In this document: positions 16,444 to 26,792 of the stretch, one piece after another | Layout: each line of letters begins with the position of its first letter | Position numbering within the stretch: position 1 is the first letter of the stretch | NCBI RefSeq assembly: GCF_947259025.1 | Contig: NZ_CAMYKO010000005.1 | Span: forward strand, 558,001 to 622,000 | Length of the DNA: 64,000 nucleotides | From: an uncultured Methylophaga sp. | GTDB taxonomy: Bacteria; Pseudomonadota; Gammaproteobacteria; Nitrosococcales; Methylophagaceae | Direction: 5' to 3' | Position numbers and translations under genes: made by a program | Notes under the pieces: model-generated | The model's input: the letters and a program-made list of their open reading frames with translations, nothing else | What the model was told of the DNA's origin: nothing | The model's database searches: none

Positions 16444-17003
16444 AAATCATCTCCTGATTGAATAAACAACATGCGTTTTAAGGTCGCATCCTCATCGATA
16501 AAGTGATGTTTGAGCGCTGCCAGTGCGTGTAGTGACGCCAGGCCGATAATGAACCAGCCAGCCCATAAGTGCAGACTGCTGACCAGCTCAGACCAGCCAG
16601 CTTGGTCTTGCGTCAAAGCAGGGATAGTGAACCAGTCAAAAACACTGAGACCGTCGCCCTTGGCGGTGACAATCAGATAGCCGCTGATAAACAGCACAAT
16701 CACGGCAAGATTGAGCAGCATATGCACCAGGCCGGCAAGGAAATGCTGCCATGACGGGAGCGTGCTTACCGGGGCGGGAGTAGCTCTGCGTATCATCCAC
16801 AACCAGCGCAGCAGAATCAGGCCGGCGGTGATGACGCCAATGCCTTTATGCCACCATGGCGCCAGATAGTACCAGTCATCGTAATAACCCAGATCCACCA
16901 TCCACAGGCCGGAGGCAAACAAAGCGACGGTGAACAAAGCTATTGTCCAGTGCAGTAGAACGGACAACAGATCATAGCGGTGGACAGCGTTGTGAGTTGG
17001 CAT
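16440..17003 (-). CDS. Cytochrome b561 family protein (YceJ-like)
   Basis: A 187-residue four-helix membrane protein. Conserved histidines expected to hold two b-type hemes are seen in RYDLLSVLLHWTIALF, WWHKGIGV, HMLLNLAVIVLFISGY and SLHLWAGWFIIGLASLHALAALKHH. Such proteins move electrons between quinol and periplasmic acceptors. Coupling to yceI suggests a quinone-linked periplasmic redox function. Confidence 0.92.
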   Translation of the reverse strand: MPTHNAVHRYDLLSVLLHWTIALFTVALFASGLWMVDLGYYDDWYYLAPWWHKGIGVITAGLILLRWLWMIRRATPAPVSTLPSWQHFLAGLVHMLLNLAVIVLFISGYLIVTAKGDGLSVFDWFTIPALTQDQAGWSELVSSLHLWAGWFIIGLASLHALAALKHHFIDEDATLKRMLFIQSGDDL

Positions 17004-17092
17004 TGAGCACTCAGCCAGTTATTGGAACTTCATCATGGACAGCGGCCAAAAGCGAATGTTTCGCAAATAAGATAATTTTTTATTCCAACAGA

Positions 17093-19264
17093 CTAACGCT
17101 GACGACGACGTGATTTGACCTTGGTTTTCCCCGGCCGGGTATGCTGGGTACGGAAGGTCTTGCCTTTGTGGGCTTTGCTGCTGATGCGCTGGCCCTCACC
17201 GCGTCCCCCGGTGCCTGCCGGTTGCCAGTTAGGGATCAGATGTTTCTTGCCGTTACCGATCAGATCCGCCCGTCCCATTTTTTTCAGCGCCTCACGCAGC
17301 ATCGGCCAGTTTTCCGGATCGTGATAACGCAGAAAGGCTTTATGCAAACGCCGCACTTTCAGCCCCTTGGGCACCGTAATATCGCCGCCCTGACGACGCA
17401 CCTTGTGCAGCGTATTCTTGCCGGAATGATACATCGCAGCGGCAGCCGACATCGGTGACGGCAGATAGGCCTGTACCTGATCGGCCCGGAAGTCATTGCG
17501 CTTCAGCCACAGCGCCAAATTCATCATATCTTCATCAGTGGTGCCCGGATGGGCGGCGATAAAGTAAGGGATCAGATACTGCTCCTTGCCCGCCTCTTTT
17601 GAGTACTTGTCGAACATCTGTTTGAACTTGTCGTAAGTGCCGATGCCCGGTTTCATCATCTGCGACAAAGGCCCGTCCTCGGTGTGCTCAGGGGCAATTT
17701 TCAGATAACCGCCGACATGATGCGTGACCAGTTCTTTTACGTACTCGGGTGATAACACCGCCAGGTCATAACGCAGCCCCGAGGCAATCAGGATCTTCTT
17801 AATACCGGGCAAGGCACGGGCGCGCTTGTAGAGATTAATCAGCGGCGTATGGTCAGTATTCAGGTTTTTACAAACGCCGGGATAGACACAGGACAGGCGG
17901 CGGCAACTGGCTTCGATTTCTTCATCTTTACAGGCCAGGCGGTACATATTGGCGGTAGGCCCGCCCAGATCCGAAATAACGCCGGTAAAGCCGGGCGTGG
18001 TATCACGAATGGCTTCCACTTCCTTGATAATCGAATCTTCACTGCGGCTCTGAATAATGCGGCCTTCATGCTCGGTAATCGAACAGAACGTACAGCCACC
18101 GAAACAGCCACGCATGATATTGACTGAGAAACGAATCATCTCATAGGCGGGTATATTCATCTTGCCATACTGGGTATGCGGCAGACGGCTGTAGGGCAGA
18201 TCGAAAACCGCGTCCATTTCCTTGGTAGTGAGCGGGATCGGCGGCGGGTTAAGCCAGACATCACGGTCGCCATGTTGCTGAACCAGAGCCAGTGCATTGC
18301 CGGGATTGGTTTCCAGGTGCAAAATCCGTGAGGTATGGGCATAGCTGACGTCATCATCCTTGACCAGCTTGAAGGCTGGCAGGCGAATGACGGTTTTCTC
18401 GGCGTTACGCGGCGAAACGCGGTGGATCTTAATCACATTGCCAGCGGGTTTGTCGGCCTTTTCCTGTTCGGTGCGGGCTTTTTCTTCGGCGCAGCTGGCC
18501 TCAGTCTGCATCTGGTAGGGATCAATCGGCGGGTTCAATTTGCCGGGGGTATCGACCGAGGTGGAGTCTTTTTCCCACCATCCTTCTCTGCGGCCATGCG
18601 CAGTCATATAGGCGGTGCCGCGAATATCGTCCAGTGACTTGACCGGCTCTCCCGCCGCCAGACGGTGAGCAATCTCCACTACCTGGCGTTCCCCATTACC
18701 ATAGACCAGCAGGTCTGCCTTGGAATCCATCAGCACACTGCGGCGGACTTTTTCCGACCAGTAATCGTAATGGGCAATACGACGCAGGCTGGCTTCAATG
18801 CCACCAATGATGACTGGCACGCCTTTGAACGCTTCGCGGCAACGCTGACTGTAAACCACGACGCTGCGATCCGGGCGTTTACCACCCTCGCCGCCCGCGG
18901 TGTAGGCATCGTTGCTGCGTACTTTGCGATCCGAGGTATAGCGGTTGACCATGGAGTCCATATTGCCGCCGGTGACCCCGAAAAAAAGATTGGGTTTGCC
19001 CAGTTTTTGAAAGTCTTCAGCACTGGTCCAGTCAGGCTGGGAAATAATACCGACGCGGAAGCCGTGTGACTCCAGTAAGCGGCCGATCAGCGCCATACCG
19101 AAACTGGGATGATCCACATAAGCATCACCGGTGACGATGATGATATCGCAGGAATCCCAGCCCAGCGCGTCCATTTCCTCACGGGTCATAGGTAATTCAG
19201 GTGCCACACCAAAACGGTGGGCCCAGAACTTACGGTAGGAGAATAAATCAGGCGCGGCTTGCAT
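17093..19264 (-). CDS. YgiQ family radical SAM protein
   Basis: About 723 residues from the ATG at 19264 behind GAGG; the track start at 19282 is six codons longer. An N-terminal B12-binding-like region ([27 protein letters not shown]) is followed by the radical SAM core with [18 protein letters not shown] (CxxxCxxC) near residue 380. The C-terminal tail is very basic ([11 protein letters not shown]), suggesting nucleic-acid contact. The family is widespread but its reaction is unknown. It is a single gene with no evident operon partner. Confidence 0.93.
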   Translation of the reverse strand: MQAAPDLFSYRKFWAHRFGVAPELPMTREEMDALGWDSCDIIIVTGDAYVDHPSFGMALIGRLLESHGFRVGIISQPDWTSAEDFQKLGKPNLFFGVTGGNMDSMVNRYTSDRKVRSNDAYTAGGEGGKRPDRSVVVYSQRCREAFKGVPVIIGGIEASLRRIAHYDYWSEKVRRSVLMDSKADLLVYGNGERQVVEIAHRLAAGEPVKSLDDIRGTAYMTAHGRREGWWEKDSTSVDTPGKLNPPIDPYQMQTEASCAEEKARTEQEKADKPAGNVIKIHRVSPRNAEKTVIRLPAFKLVKDDDVSYAHTSRILHLETNPGNALALVQQHGDRDVWLNPPPIPLTTKEMDAVFDLPYSRLPHTQYGKMNIPAYEMIRFSVNIMRGCFGGCTFCSITEHEGRIIQSRSEDSIIKEVEAIRDTTPGFTGVISDLGGPTANMYRLACKDEEIEASCRRLSCVYPGVCKNLNTDHTPLINLYKRARALPGIKKILIASGLRYDLAVLSPEYVKELVTHHVGGYLKIAPEHTEDGPLSQMMKPGIGTYDKFKQMFDKYSKEAGKEQYLIPYFIAAHPGTTDEDMMNLALWLKRNDFRADQVQAYLPSPMSAAAAMYHSGKNTLHKVRRQGGDITVPKGLKVRRLHKAFLRYHDPENWPMLREALKKMGRADLIGNGKKHLIPNWQPAGTGGRGEGQRISSKAHKGKTFRTQHTRPGKTKVKSRRRQR

Positions 19265-19339
19265 CGGGTCCTCGGGGAGCATCAGGCGGAATTGGCATTA
19301 TTCTACCAAATTCAATCACCTGGGGTGAGGTTTTGCCGC

Positions 19340-19900
19340 CTAGTCAGTGATGGTGACCATCGTGCCTTTGGTAATGTAGCTGGCCAGTTGCTCGACCTCG
19401 TTGTTACGCAGAGCAATACAGCCCTGGGTCCAGTTCGCCAGTTGATGAATTTCCAGCTTATTTTTGGTTTCTATGCCAATACCATGGATGCCGATTGCGC
19501 CACCCAGCCTGGTATTTTGCGGTGGCAACCTGCCGTAGATATGCGCATCCAGAATATCGCGATATTCCTGCTTGCTGATTCGTTTGGCCTTTAATGCATT
19601 GATAGCATCACGCACACTCGGGTAATCGAGCTGGATAAACATATGAAAGCGGTCGCTGTCCCGTACCTGGACGATATGGTAATCCCCCTTTGGGGTTCTG
19701 CGATCGCCGACCTCTGCTTTTGCTTGACTGCCACCACTGCCCAGTGCCACATGGAATGAGCGCACCACCTGATCATCTTTTTTGACCACCAGACGCTGCT
19801 CGGAGCGTTTGATAAGCAGTTTGTAGTCGCCCATCGCCGCAACCGGCAGGTTCCACATACTCAGCAGTATTAAAATAATGAGGGCGGACAAATGTCTCAT
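19340..19900 (-). CDS. L,D-transpeptidase (YkuD family)
   Basis: A 186-residue protein with a signal peptide and a YkuD domain. The catalytic signature is seen as IGIHGIGIETKNK followed by WTQGCIALRNNEVEQL, with the nucleophilic cysteine in QGCIAL. Enzymes of this type crosslink peptidoglycan or attach proteins to it in the periplasm. It is the last gene of a five-gene overlapping run and has an ATGA overlap with the CBS-domain gene. Confidence 0.92.
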   Translation of the reverse strand: MRHLSALIILILLSMWNLPVAAMGDYKLLIKRSEQRLVVKKDDQVVRSFHVALGSGGSQAKAEVGDRRTPKGDYHIVQVRDSDRFHMFIQLDYPSVRDAINALKAKRISKQEYRDILDAHIYGRLPPQNTRLGGAIGIHGIGIETKNKLEIHQLANWTQGCIALRNNEVEQLASYITKGTMVTITD

Positions 19901-20331
19901 TGCAGGCTTTCCCGTACCAGTTCCGTGAGTCTGACTACGCCCAGCGGCGTGTTATCAGTCGCTAATACTATCAAATCTGTGATATCACTCTGCAACTGTC
20001 TGTGCAAAACCTGATTGACGGGCTCATCTTCACGGCAGTAGGTAAAATGTGGATCCATTAATTCTGCAGCAGTTGCCGTGGTGACTTGGGCAAATAACTG
20101 TCGGTGCGAATGAACCGGTCTTTCCGGTGAAAACAGATGGCTAACCAGCTTGTTAAAGCCGAGATGACCCAGCACTCTGCCCTTATCTACAACATAAGCA
20201 TCACGCGAGTCGCTGGCGAGTAAGGCTTTGACAATATCCGGCAAAGCCGTCTCCGGTTTCACCACAACCAAGCCATGCTGATGTTGCTGTATCCACTGAC
20301 CGACAGTGAGGTTGATGATGCACTCAGTCAT
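19897..20331 (-). CDS. CBS domain protein
   Basis: A 144-residue protein consisting of two CBS motifs. The first spans about residues 20-65 (LVVVKPETALPDIVKALLASDSRDAYVVDKGRVLGHL). The second spans about 90-140 (ELMDPHFTYCREDEPVNQVL, ending TDNTPLGVVRLTELV). Such pairs bind adenosine nucleotides. It overlaps the antiporter gene, so it could be a separate regulatory subunit for that transporter, which lacks its own CBS or TrkA domain. This role is inference. Confidence 0.87.
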   Translation of the reverse strand: MTECIINLTVGQWIQQHQHGLVVVKPETALPDIVKALLASDSRDAYVVDKGRVLGHLGFNKLVSHLFSPERPVHSHRQLFAQVTTATAAELMDPHFTYCREDEPVNQVLHRQLQSDITDLIVLATDNTPLGVVRLTELVRESLQ

Positions 20332-21515
20332 GATAACGTCCTCCTGATTTCACCCGCTTTCATTAAGGCATAGCGGGTGGCAATGGGTCCCAGAAGCTCA
20401 TATAAAAGCGTACTGGCCAGTATGACATTGACTATCAACAGCCCCTGCTCAGCAAAAGTCGGATGGTTGAGCAAAGACAGCGCCAGACCAATGGCAATGC
20501 CGGCTTGCGGTATCAGGCCCAGCCCTATATAGCGACTCACTGCACTCGGAGCACGACACCAACGTGCAGCAAGGCGGGTACCGGCCAGTTTGCCCAGCAC
20601 ACGGGCAATGACATAAATCACAATCAGCTCTGCGCCTTGCAGAAAAACATCCAGCTCAAAATGTGCACCGGCCAGGGTGAAAAATACTAAAAATACCAGT
20701 TCTTCCAGGTATTCTATCGGCGCCAGCAAGCGCTCACCGCCGGACTTGAAGGTAGCGCGGGCAACAAAGCCCAATGCCATCGCTGTGAGCAACGGTGAAC
20801 AATGCCAGACGGCGGCCAGTCCCTGGCTCAGCAATAGAGCACTGAGCACCATGGGTAAGAAGAAGTGCGGGTTTCTGACCCGGTGTCCGAAAAATGCCAG
20901 TGCCCATCCCATCAGCGCGCCCAGTAACAGCGCGCCACCAATCTCCAGGCCAGCCATTGAAATAGCCCCAGTCAGACTGGTGCCGATCGTCCACACCATT
21001 AACAGCGAGAACAACACAATACCCAGCGCGTCATCCAACGCCACCACACCCAGCAACGTGGTCGTTAAGGGGCCACGACTGCGGTATTCATGAATCACCG
21101 CCACTGTCGCCGCCGGTGCCGTGCTGGCCGCCAGCACCGCGAGCAGGGCTGCCAGACTCAGCGCATCGGGCTCTCCATTCAGAAACAGCCATACTGCAAC
21201 AAAGACGACTAAAGCAGCACCCGCTACTTCCCCTACTGTGCAGGCAAAAATGGTTTTACCCAGCCTTTTAAGCTGATTTGCGGTGACCGATCCACCTATC
21301 AGATAAGCAATAAGGGCCAGGGCCGTATCCGTCAGCGTGCTGGTCCAGTCACCCAACTGCAGCCCCGTGACTCCCCCAAGCAGATCCTGAGACCATACCA
21401 GCCCGGCCAGCGCATAAACTGCGATGCGCGGCAGATGAAAACGGGCAGCCAACAGGCTGAATAACAGGCCGGTGACCAGTAATAATCCGAGACTGAGAAA
21501 GATGCCCTGCTGCAT
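20328..21515 (-). CDS. Cation:proton antiporter, CPA2 family
   Basis: A 395-residue membrane protein with about 12-13 helices and the monovalent cation:proton antiporter-2 layout. The discontinuous-helix region AASTAPAATVAVIHEYRSRGPLTTTLLGVVALDDALGI carries the conserved acidic pair. It lacks a C-terminal TrkA-N domain, so it is NhaA/Kef-core only. The CBS protein encoded downstream may supply regulation. Ion choice (sodium or potassium) cannot be told from sequence. Confidence 0.9.
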   Translation of the reverse strand: MQQGIFLSLGLLLVTGLLFSLLAARFHLPRIAVYALAGLVWSQDLLGGVTGLQLGDWTSTLTDTALALIAYLIGGSVTANQLKRLGKTIFACTVGEVAGAALVVFVAVWLFLNGEPDALSLAALLAVLAASTAPAATVAVIHEYRSRGPLTTTLLGVVALDDALGIVLFSLLMVWTIGTSLTGAISMAGLEIGGALLLGALMGWALAFFGHRVRNPHFFLPMVLSALLLSQGLAAVWHCSPLLTAMALGFVARATFKSGGERLLAPIEYLEELVFLVFFTLAGAHFELDVFLQGAELIVIYVIARVLGKLAGTRLAARWCRAPSAVSRYIGLGLIPQAGIAIGLALSLLNHPTFAEQGLLIVNVILASTLLYELLGPIATRYALMKAGEIRRTLS

Positions 21516-22321
21516 TAGGCAAACAGACGGCTGATAAAGTTACGATTCTGCCGGATCAGGTTCTGAAGCGATTTGGGCAGATTAATCCGGTAACGCATTT
21601 CCCAGTCGTCGACCTGCTGTCTGAGTAATTTGAGTTCACTGTGACTGACTGCAAAGCGGCTTGCCAGCGCAATGACATTGCCCTTGTTTTCTACCGGCAA
21701 CAGCATAGTTCTGCCATGAAAGCTCTGGTTGATCCGTTGCATGGTGGTATTAAAGCCGGGCCGGTCACTGCCCCAGAGGTTGATGCTCATAACGCCATCT
21801 TCACTCATAATGCCTACGCAGGCATCAAAGAAAGGCTGCACACCGACACTGGCGGCCATGCCGTTGTGATTGTAGGCATCTACCAGCAACAGGTCGTAGC
21901 TGATATCGGTTTCATAGAAAAGCTGGCTGACATGGAGATAGCCATCGCCGCGTGTGATGTTTAGGCGGGGCTCTTGGTCTGGCAGACCAAAAAACTGATG
22001 GGCCACGTCAATCACATCCTGACGGTATTCGACCACATCGATCTGACAACGGGGAAAGTGATGCAACAGAAACTTGACCAGCGATCCCCCGCCCAGACCC
22101 ACAATCAGCACCCGGCGCGGAACTGGGTTTAGTAACAACGCGCCCATCATGGCCTGGGTATAACTGAGATCGAGATAAGCCGGATCGCTGATGCGCATTG
22201 AACTTTGACGGGGATGAGTACCAAAATGCAAAGACCGGCTATCGCCACTGTCGACGACTTCAATGACCCCTTCATCAGACTGCGCCTGATGCACCAATCT
22301 GCCATCACCGTAAAGGCGCAT
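21515..22321 (-). CDS. Spermidine synthase-like protein
   Basis: A 268-residue Rossmann methyltransferase-fold protein of the polyamine aminopropyltransferase family. It has SYTQAMMGALLLNP, VLIVGLGGGSLVKFLLHHFP (cofactor binding) and YDLLLVDAYNHNGMA. It lacks the usual N-terminal beta-hairpin domain with conserved substrate contacts, so true aminopropyl transfer is uncertain. It joins both neighbours by one-base stop/start overlaps. Confidence 0.85.
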   Translation of the reverse strand: MRLYGDGRLVHQAQSDEGVIEVVDSGDSRSLHFGTHPRQSSMRISDPAYLDLSYTQAMMGALLLNPVPRRVLIVGLGGGSLVKFLLHHFPRCQIDVVEYRQDVIDVAHQFFGLPDQEPRLNITRGDGYLHVSQLFYETDISYDLLLVDAYNHNGMAASVGVQPFFDACVGIMSEDGVMSINLWGSDRPGFNTTMQRINQSFHGRTMLLPVENKGNVIALASRFAVSHSELKLLRQQVDDWEMRYRINLPKSLQNLIRQNRNFISRLFA

Positions 22322-23199
22322 CAGTTAGAATCCTTAGTCACAAAATGTTTGCTAGCCCAGCCACGCAGATAAGCCAGCACCCGGTTTTCAAAGCCTGCAA
22401 AGTGATAGCCGGCGCCCGTCATCAGACGCTGGTCATATGCAGGATGCTGACTTTGTTTCATCAATTTTTTGCGTTTGATGGCCTCAAGGTTTTTGTCGCC
22501 CGCTGGTACAGCGTCAATATCCAGCAACGGGCTGATTTCCGGTGCTGCTGCCAGCGTGCTGGCAGGCGCGATCCAGACCAGACCACGCGGTGCTTGCATC
22601 TGGCTGACAGCCACATTGGTCAGTGTGGCACCTTCACCAATCGTAATCAGCACTGTGGGACCCGGCTGCTGGGCATTGAGATAGGCTAGAGCCGCGCCCA
22701 CCCTGGCCGTGTTGTCATTGTCAGGCTGTGCTGTATCGGTAACGGCGTCATTGTCTGCCGAAGGTTCTTGCTCAGCCTCAGTGGCACCGTCTTGCTCAGT
22801 GTTAGTGGCTGAGACAGCCTGTGTGGATAAAAACAGTTGCGGTGATGAGGGATAGGTCAGTGCCACTGTCATTGTCGACCAGCCCGAGTCGGCCAGTCCA
22901 GTGCGCAGAGTACGCACCAGACCATGACTGTCGATACCCTGCTCGGCATCATGCAGGATCAGAATCTTGCCATGATCCACGCCCTGTCGACCGGCGAGAA
23001 AAGTAGCATCCACCTCGTCATCGGCCACCGGTAAGCGCATAAAGCCCTCAACATGGCCGCTTTGCTGAATTAACCCCTTTGCGTCATCCGCCGAGCTTTC
23101 AGTCTCGTCAGCAGCTTGAACATAACTGACCAATATCAACAGCATCGCCGCGACAGCGGTTTTCCCGACTATTTGCAAACTGTGCACCATATCATTCAT
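22321..23199 (-). CDS. DUF3530 family exported protein (alpha/beta-hydrolase-like)
   Basis: A 292-residue protein with an N-terminal signal segment (VAAMLLILVSYVQAA). The DUF3530 pattern includes KILILHDAEQGIDSHGLVRTLRTGLADSGWSTMTVAL and, at the end, AYDQRLMTGAGYHFAGFENRVLAYLRGW. An acidic low-complexity insert (TEQDGATEAEQEPSADND) lies mid-protein. The fold resembles alpha/beta hydrolases, but I see no clear GxSxG serine; GEGATL occupies that place. First gene of the operon; function unknown. Confidence 0.85.
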   Translation of the reverse strand: MNDMVHSLQIVGKTAVAAMLLILVSYVQAADETESSADDAKGLIQQSGHVEGFMRLPVADDEVDATFLAGRQGVDHGKILILHDAEQGIDSHGLVRTLRTGLADSGWSTMTVALTYPSSPQLFLSTQAVSATNTEQDGATEAEQEPSADNDAVTDTAQPDNDNTARVGAALAYLNAQQPGPTVLITIGEGATLTNVAVSQMQAPRGLVWIAPASTLAAAPEISPLLDIDAVPAGDKNLEAIKRKKLMKQSQHPAYDQRLMTGAGYHFAGFENRVLAYLRGWASKHFVTKDSN

Positions 23200-23211
23200 A
23201 TTGCTGGCCCA

Positions 23212-23240
23212 AGTATAATCTTCACGAGATCATTTCAAAA
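23212..23240 (-). promoter_or_regulatory. Putative promoter of the DUF3530-to-L,D-transpeptidase operon
   Basis: On the minus strand TTTTGA (23240-23235) and TATACT (23217-23212) are separated by 17 bp and lie just upstream of the DUF3530 start at 23199. The leader would be very short. Confidence 0.45.
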
Positions 23241-23241
23241 G

Positions 23242-23270
23242 CTGAAAAATGCGACCTGATACGGTAAAGT
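23242..23270 (+). promoter_or_regulatory. Possible promoter of the rpe-gph-trp operon
   Basis: CTGAAA (23242-23247) and TAAAGT (23265-23270), 17 bp apart, four of six matches each, 46 bp upstream of rpe. Weak evidence; no trp attenuator-like leader peptide is visible here. Confidence 0.3.
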
Positions 23271-23316
23271 ACCGGGTTTAAGCAGAATTTCTAAATCGAT
23301 TTTAAGAGAGAACAAC

Positions 23317-24009
23317 ATGGCTGAATTTAAAATTGCTCCGTCTATTCTGTCTGCAGACTTTGCCCGTCTGGGTGAAGAAGTTGACAACGTGCTGGCCTCA
23401 GGTGCCGATATCGTTCACTTTGACGTGATGGATAACCACTATGTCCCCAACCTGACTATTGGCCCGCTGGTCTGTGATGCGCTGCGTAAGCATGGCGTCA
23501 CCCACGAAATTGACGTGCACCTGATGGTTAAGCCGGTTGACCGTATTATTCCCGACTTTGCCAAAGCCGGTGCTTCATTCATCACTTTCCACCCGGAAGC
23601 CTCTGATCACATTGACCGCAGCCTGCAACTGGTCAAAGGCGAAGGCTGTAAAACCGGTCTGGTATTCAACCCGGCAACACCGCTGTCGCTGGCAGAGCAC
23701 GTGCTGGACAAAGTTGACCGTATCCTGCTGATGTCAGTGAACCCCGGTTTCGGTGGTCAGAAATTCATTCCGCACACGCTGGATAAACTGCAACAGGCAC
23801 GCAAGATGATTGACGAAAGCGGCTATGACATCGATCTGGAAATCGATGGCGGCGTCAACGTCAACAATATCCGCGAAATCGCCGAAGCCGGCGCCCGCAC
23901 TTTCGTGGCCGGTTCTGCTGTATTCGGTGCTGCCAAAGACAGCGACCCGAACCAGTACGAAACAGTTATTGCTGCGCTGCGCGAAGAGTTGGCCAAAGCC
24001 AACATCTAA
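23317..24009 (+). CDS. rpe: Ribulose-phosphate 3-epimerase
   Basis: A 230-residue TIM-barrel enzyme interconverting ribulose 5-phosphate and xylulose 5-phosphate. Signature segments are [59 protein letters not shown] and [12 protein letters not shown]. In a methylotroph it would also serve the ribulose monophosphate cycle by regenerating the formaldehyde acceptor. It heads a run of six same-strand genes with very short gaps. Confidence 0.97.
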   Translation: MAEFKIAPSILSADFARLGEEVDNVLASGADIVHFDVMDNHYVPNLTIGPLVCDALRKHGVTHEIDVHLMVKPVDRIIPDFAKAGASFITFHPEASDHIDRSLQLVKGEGCKTGLVFNPATPLSLAEHVLDKVDRILLMSVNPGFGGQKFIPHTLDKLQQARKMIDESGYDIDLEIDGGVNVNNIREIAEAGARTFVAGSAVFGAAKDSDPNQYETVIAALREELAKANI

Positions 24010-24018
24010 GCTATATCG

Positions 24019-24693
24019 ATGGCGCTGCCCCACCACGAGGTCGTGCTGATCGATCTGGACGGCACGCTGGTTGACAGCGTGCCGGATCTGGCGTGGTGTA
24101 CCAATCGTATGCTGGAACAAATGGGGCAGCCACCATGTGGAGAAAGCCAGGTCAGAAACTGGGTGGGCAATGGTGTTGAAAAATTGCTCAAACGTGCTTT
24201 GACCGGTGACATGGATGGCGAACCGGACGATGCACGCTATGAACAGGCATTCCCGCTGTTCATGGACCTGTATCGTAATAACAGTTGCCAGCGCAGTGAG
24301 TTGTATCCCGGTGTAATTAAAGGACTCGACTGGTTGCAGTCAGAAAATATTCATCTGGGCTGTGTGACCAACAAACCTGAGGCATTTACGCTGCCGATGC
24401 TGCAGACACTGCAAATCCGGGATTATTTTGAGATAGTGATCAGCGGCGATACGCTGCCGCAGAAAAAGCCCGACCCGGCACCGCTGTTACAAGGTGCCGC
24501 CTATTTTAGCGTCAGTGCTGACAAAGCGCTGATGATTGGCGACTCGGAAAGTGATGTAAAAGCTGCACGTGGCGCCGGATTTCGCATAGTATGCATGAGC
24601 TACGGCTACAACCACGGCACCGATATCCGCAGTGCCGAACCGGATGCCGTGATTGACAGTTTCGCCGAGTTGGAAGGCTTATTTAACGAATAA
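24019..24693 (+). CDS. gph: Phosphoglycolate phosphatase
   Basis: A 224-residue HAD hydrolase removing phosphate from 2-phosphoglycolate. HAD motifs are [11 protein letters not shown], a threonine motif in CVTNKP, a lysine in [10 protein letters not shown] and [12 protein letters not shown]. Lying 9 bp after rpe and 2 bp before trpE reproduces the common rpe-gph-trpE order of gammaproteobacteria. Related HAD enzymes could fit the sequence alone, but the neighbourhood favours Gph. Confidence 0.93.
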   Translation: MALPHHEVVLIDLDGTLVDSVPDLAWCTNRMLEQMGQPPCGESQVRNWVGNGVEKLLKRALTGDMDGEPDDARYEQAFPLFMDLYRNNSCQRSELYPGVIKGLDWLQSENIHLGCVTNKPEAFTLPMLQTLQIRDYFEIVISGDTLPQKKPDPAPLLQGAAYFSVSADKALMIGDSESDVKAARGAGFRIVCMSYGYNHGTDIRSAEPDAVIDSFAELEGLFNE

Positions 24694-24695
24694 CA

Positions 24696-26192
24696 ATGAA
24701 ACAGGGACAATTCGAACAACTGGCCGCTGATGGCTATAACCGCATTCCGCTGGCCAGGGAGGTCCTGGCTGATCTGGACACCCCGCTCAGTACCTACCTG
24801 AAGCTGGCTGATGCCCCCTATTCCTACTTGTTTGAGTCGGTTCAGGGCGGCGAGAAATGGGGCCGTTATTCAATCATCGGCCTGCCCTGTGACACCGTGG
24901 TTCGTGTTCATGGCTTTGATATCACCGTCGAACACCAGGGCCAAATCACAGAAAGCGATTACAGCGAAGATCCACTGGCCTGGGTAGAACGTTTCCAGCA
25001 ACGCTTCAAAGTGCCGGAAATGGCGGATTTACCCAAGTTCAACGGTGGCCTGGTCGGTTACTTCGGTTATGACACGGTGCGTTATGTTGAGACACGTCTG
25101 GGTGAAGCGCCGGCTTCTGACCCTCTGGGCTGTCCCGATATCATGCTCATGGTGTCCGATGAACTGGTGGTCTTTGATAACCTCAGTGGGCGTCTGTTTT
25201 TCATCGTGCACGCCGACCCGGCACAGGACAATGCCTATCAGCGCGGTCAGGCAAGACTTGATGAACTGGTTGAGACCCTGCGCAACACCACGCCCAAATT
25301 CCAGCAGAAAGGCGAGCGTCGCCGCGTCAATGAAGATGACTTTGTCTCGGGCTTCACCCATGACGGCTTTGTCGACGCGGTAGATAAAGCCAAAAAGTAC
25401 ATTAACGATGGCGACATCATGCAGGTCGTTTTATCGCAGCGGCTGTCGATTCCGTTTGCTGCCCAGCCGGTGGATATGTACCGAGCACTGCGCACACTGA
25501 ACCCGTCGCCCTATATGTACTATCTGAATCTCAAGGATTTCCATGTGGTGGGTTCATCCCCGGAAATTCTGGTGCGTATGGAAGACCAGGAAGTCACGGT
25601 CAGGCCGATTGCCGGTACCCGTCGCCGCGGCAAAACTGAAGATGAGGATATCGCCTTCGAGCAAGAGCTGCTGGCGGATCCTAAAGAACTGGCCGAACAT
25701 CTTATGCTGATTGATCTGGGCCGTAATGATATCGGCCGCGTCAGCCAGACCGGTACTGTGGAACTGACCGACAAAATGGTGATCGAACGTTATTCCCATG
25801 TGATGCATATCGTCTCCAACGTCACCGGCAAAGTGCTCGAGGATATGTCTGCGCTGGATGCGCTGCGAGCCACCTTCCCCGCCGGTACAGTCAGCGGTGC
25901 GCCCAAGGTCCGGGCCATGGAAATCATTGATGAATTCGAGCCGGTCAAGCGTGGTGTGTATGCCGGTGCTGTGGGTTACCTGTCATGGTCGGGCAATATG
26001 GACACGGCGATCGCGATTCGTACCGCTGTGATTAAAGATGAAACGCTGCATATCCAGGCCGGTGCCGGTATCGTTTATGATTCCGTCCCTGAGCTGGAAT
26101 GGAAAGAAACCATGAATAAGGCAAGAGCCATTTTCAAAGCTGTTGCCATGGCAGAAGCGGGGCTGGAAGCCGACCCGCATCTGGCGCACTGA
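24696..26192 (+). CDS. trpE: Anthranilate synthase component I
   Basis: A 498-residue chorismate-using enzyme, normal length for TrpE. The chorismate-binding domain shows [53 protein letters not shown], and [20 protein letters not shown]. The N-terminal feedback site for tryptophan includes LLES-like [17 protein letters not shown]. It makes anthranilate with TrpG using glutamine-derived ammonia. No leader-peptide attenuator is visible directly upstream because gph ends 2 bp before it. Confidence 0.98.
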   Translation: MKQGQFEQLAADGYNRIPLAREVLADLDTPLSTYLKLADAPYSYLFESVQGGEKWGRYSIIGLPCDTVVRVHGFDITVEHQGQITESDYSEDPLAWVERFQQRFKVPEMADLPKFNGGLVGYFGYDTVRYVETRLGEAPASDPLGCPDIMLMVSDELVVFDNLSGRLFFIVHADPAQDNAYQRGQARLDELVETLRNTTPKFQQKGERRRVNEDDFVSGFTHDGFVDAVDKAKKYINDGDIMQVVLSQRLSIPFAAQPVDMYRALRTLNPSPYMYYLNLKDFHVVGSSPEILVRMEDQEVTVRPIAGTRRRGKTEDEDIAFEQELLADPKELAEHLMLIDLGRNDIGRVSQTGTVELTDKMVIERYSHVMHIVSNVTGKVLEDMSALDALRATFPAGTVSGAPKVRAMEIIDEFEPVKRGVYAGAVGYLSWSGNMDTAIAIRTAVIKDETLHIQAGAGIVYDSVPELEWKETMNKARAIFKAVAMAEAGLEADPHLAH

Positions 26193-26205
26193 GCCGGGAA
26201 CACTT

Positions 26206-26784
26206 ATGCTGTTAATGATCGACAATTACGATTCTTTCACCTACAACCTGGTGCAGTACTTTGGTGAGCTGGGTGAAGAGGTCGTCGTACACCGCAACGA
26301 TAAAATTTCCATCGCCGATATCGAGGCACTGAATCCGGATAAAATCGTACTTTCACCCGGTCCCTGCACGCCCAATGAAGCCGGTATATCAATGGAAGTC
26401 ATCAAGCACTTTGCTGGCAAGAAGCCCTTACTGGGGGTATGCCTGGGTCATCAGGCTATTGGGCAGGTGTTTGGTGGTAAAATCGTGCATGCGCGAGAAA
26501 TCATGCATGGCAAGACCTCTATGGTGTATCACAACAACAGCAGTGTGTTCCGCGGCCTGAATAATCCGCTGGAAGCCACCCGCTATCACTCGCTGGTGAT
26601 TGATAAAAACACCCTGCCCGACTGTTTCAGCATCACCGCCTGGACTGAAACTGAAGACGGTGAACTGGATGAAATCATGGGCGTTGAACACAAAACCCTG
26701 CCGGTCGAGGGCGTGCAGTTTCACCCTGAATCGATCCTGACCCAGCAAGGGCACGAATTACTGAAAAACTTCCTGGAGCGTTGA
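26206..26784 (+). CDS. trpG: Anthranilate synthase component II (glutamine amidotransferase)
   Basis: 192 residues from the ATG at 26206; the track start at 26143 lies inside trpE. Class I amidotransferase signatures are present: [44 protein letters not shown] (catalytic Cys) and [11 protein letters not shown] (catalytic His and Glu). It supplies ammonia to TrpE. The same subunit may also serve 4-amino-4-deoxychorismate synthesis, as in other bacteria with one such gene. Confidence 0.97.
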   Translation: MLLMIDNYDSFTYNLVQYFGELGEEVVVHRNDKISIADIEALNPDKIVLSPGPCTPNEAGISMEVIKHFAGKKPLLGVCLGHQAIGQVFGGKIVHAREIMHGKTSMVYHNNSSVFRGLNNPLEATRYHSLVIDKNTLPDCFSITAWTETEDGELDEIMGVEHKTLPVEGVQFHPESILTQQGHELLKNFLER

Positions 26785-26792
26785 GTCCCGTT

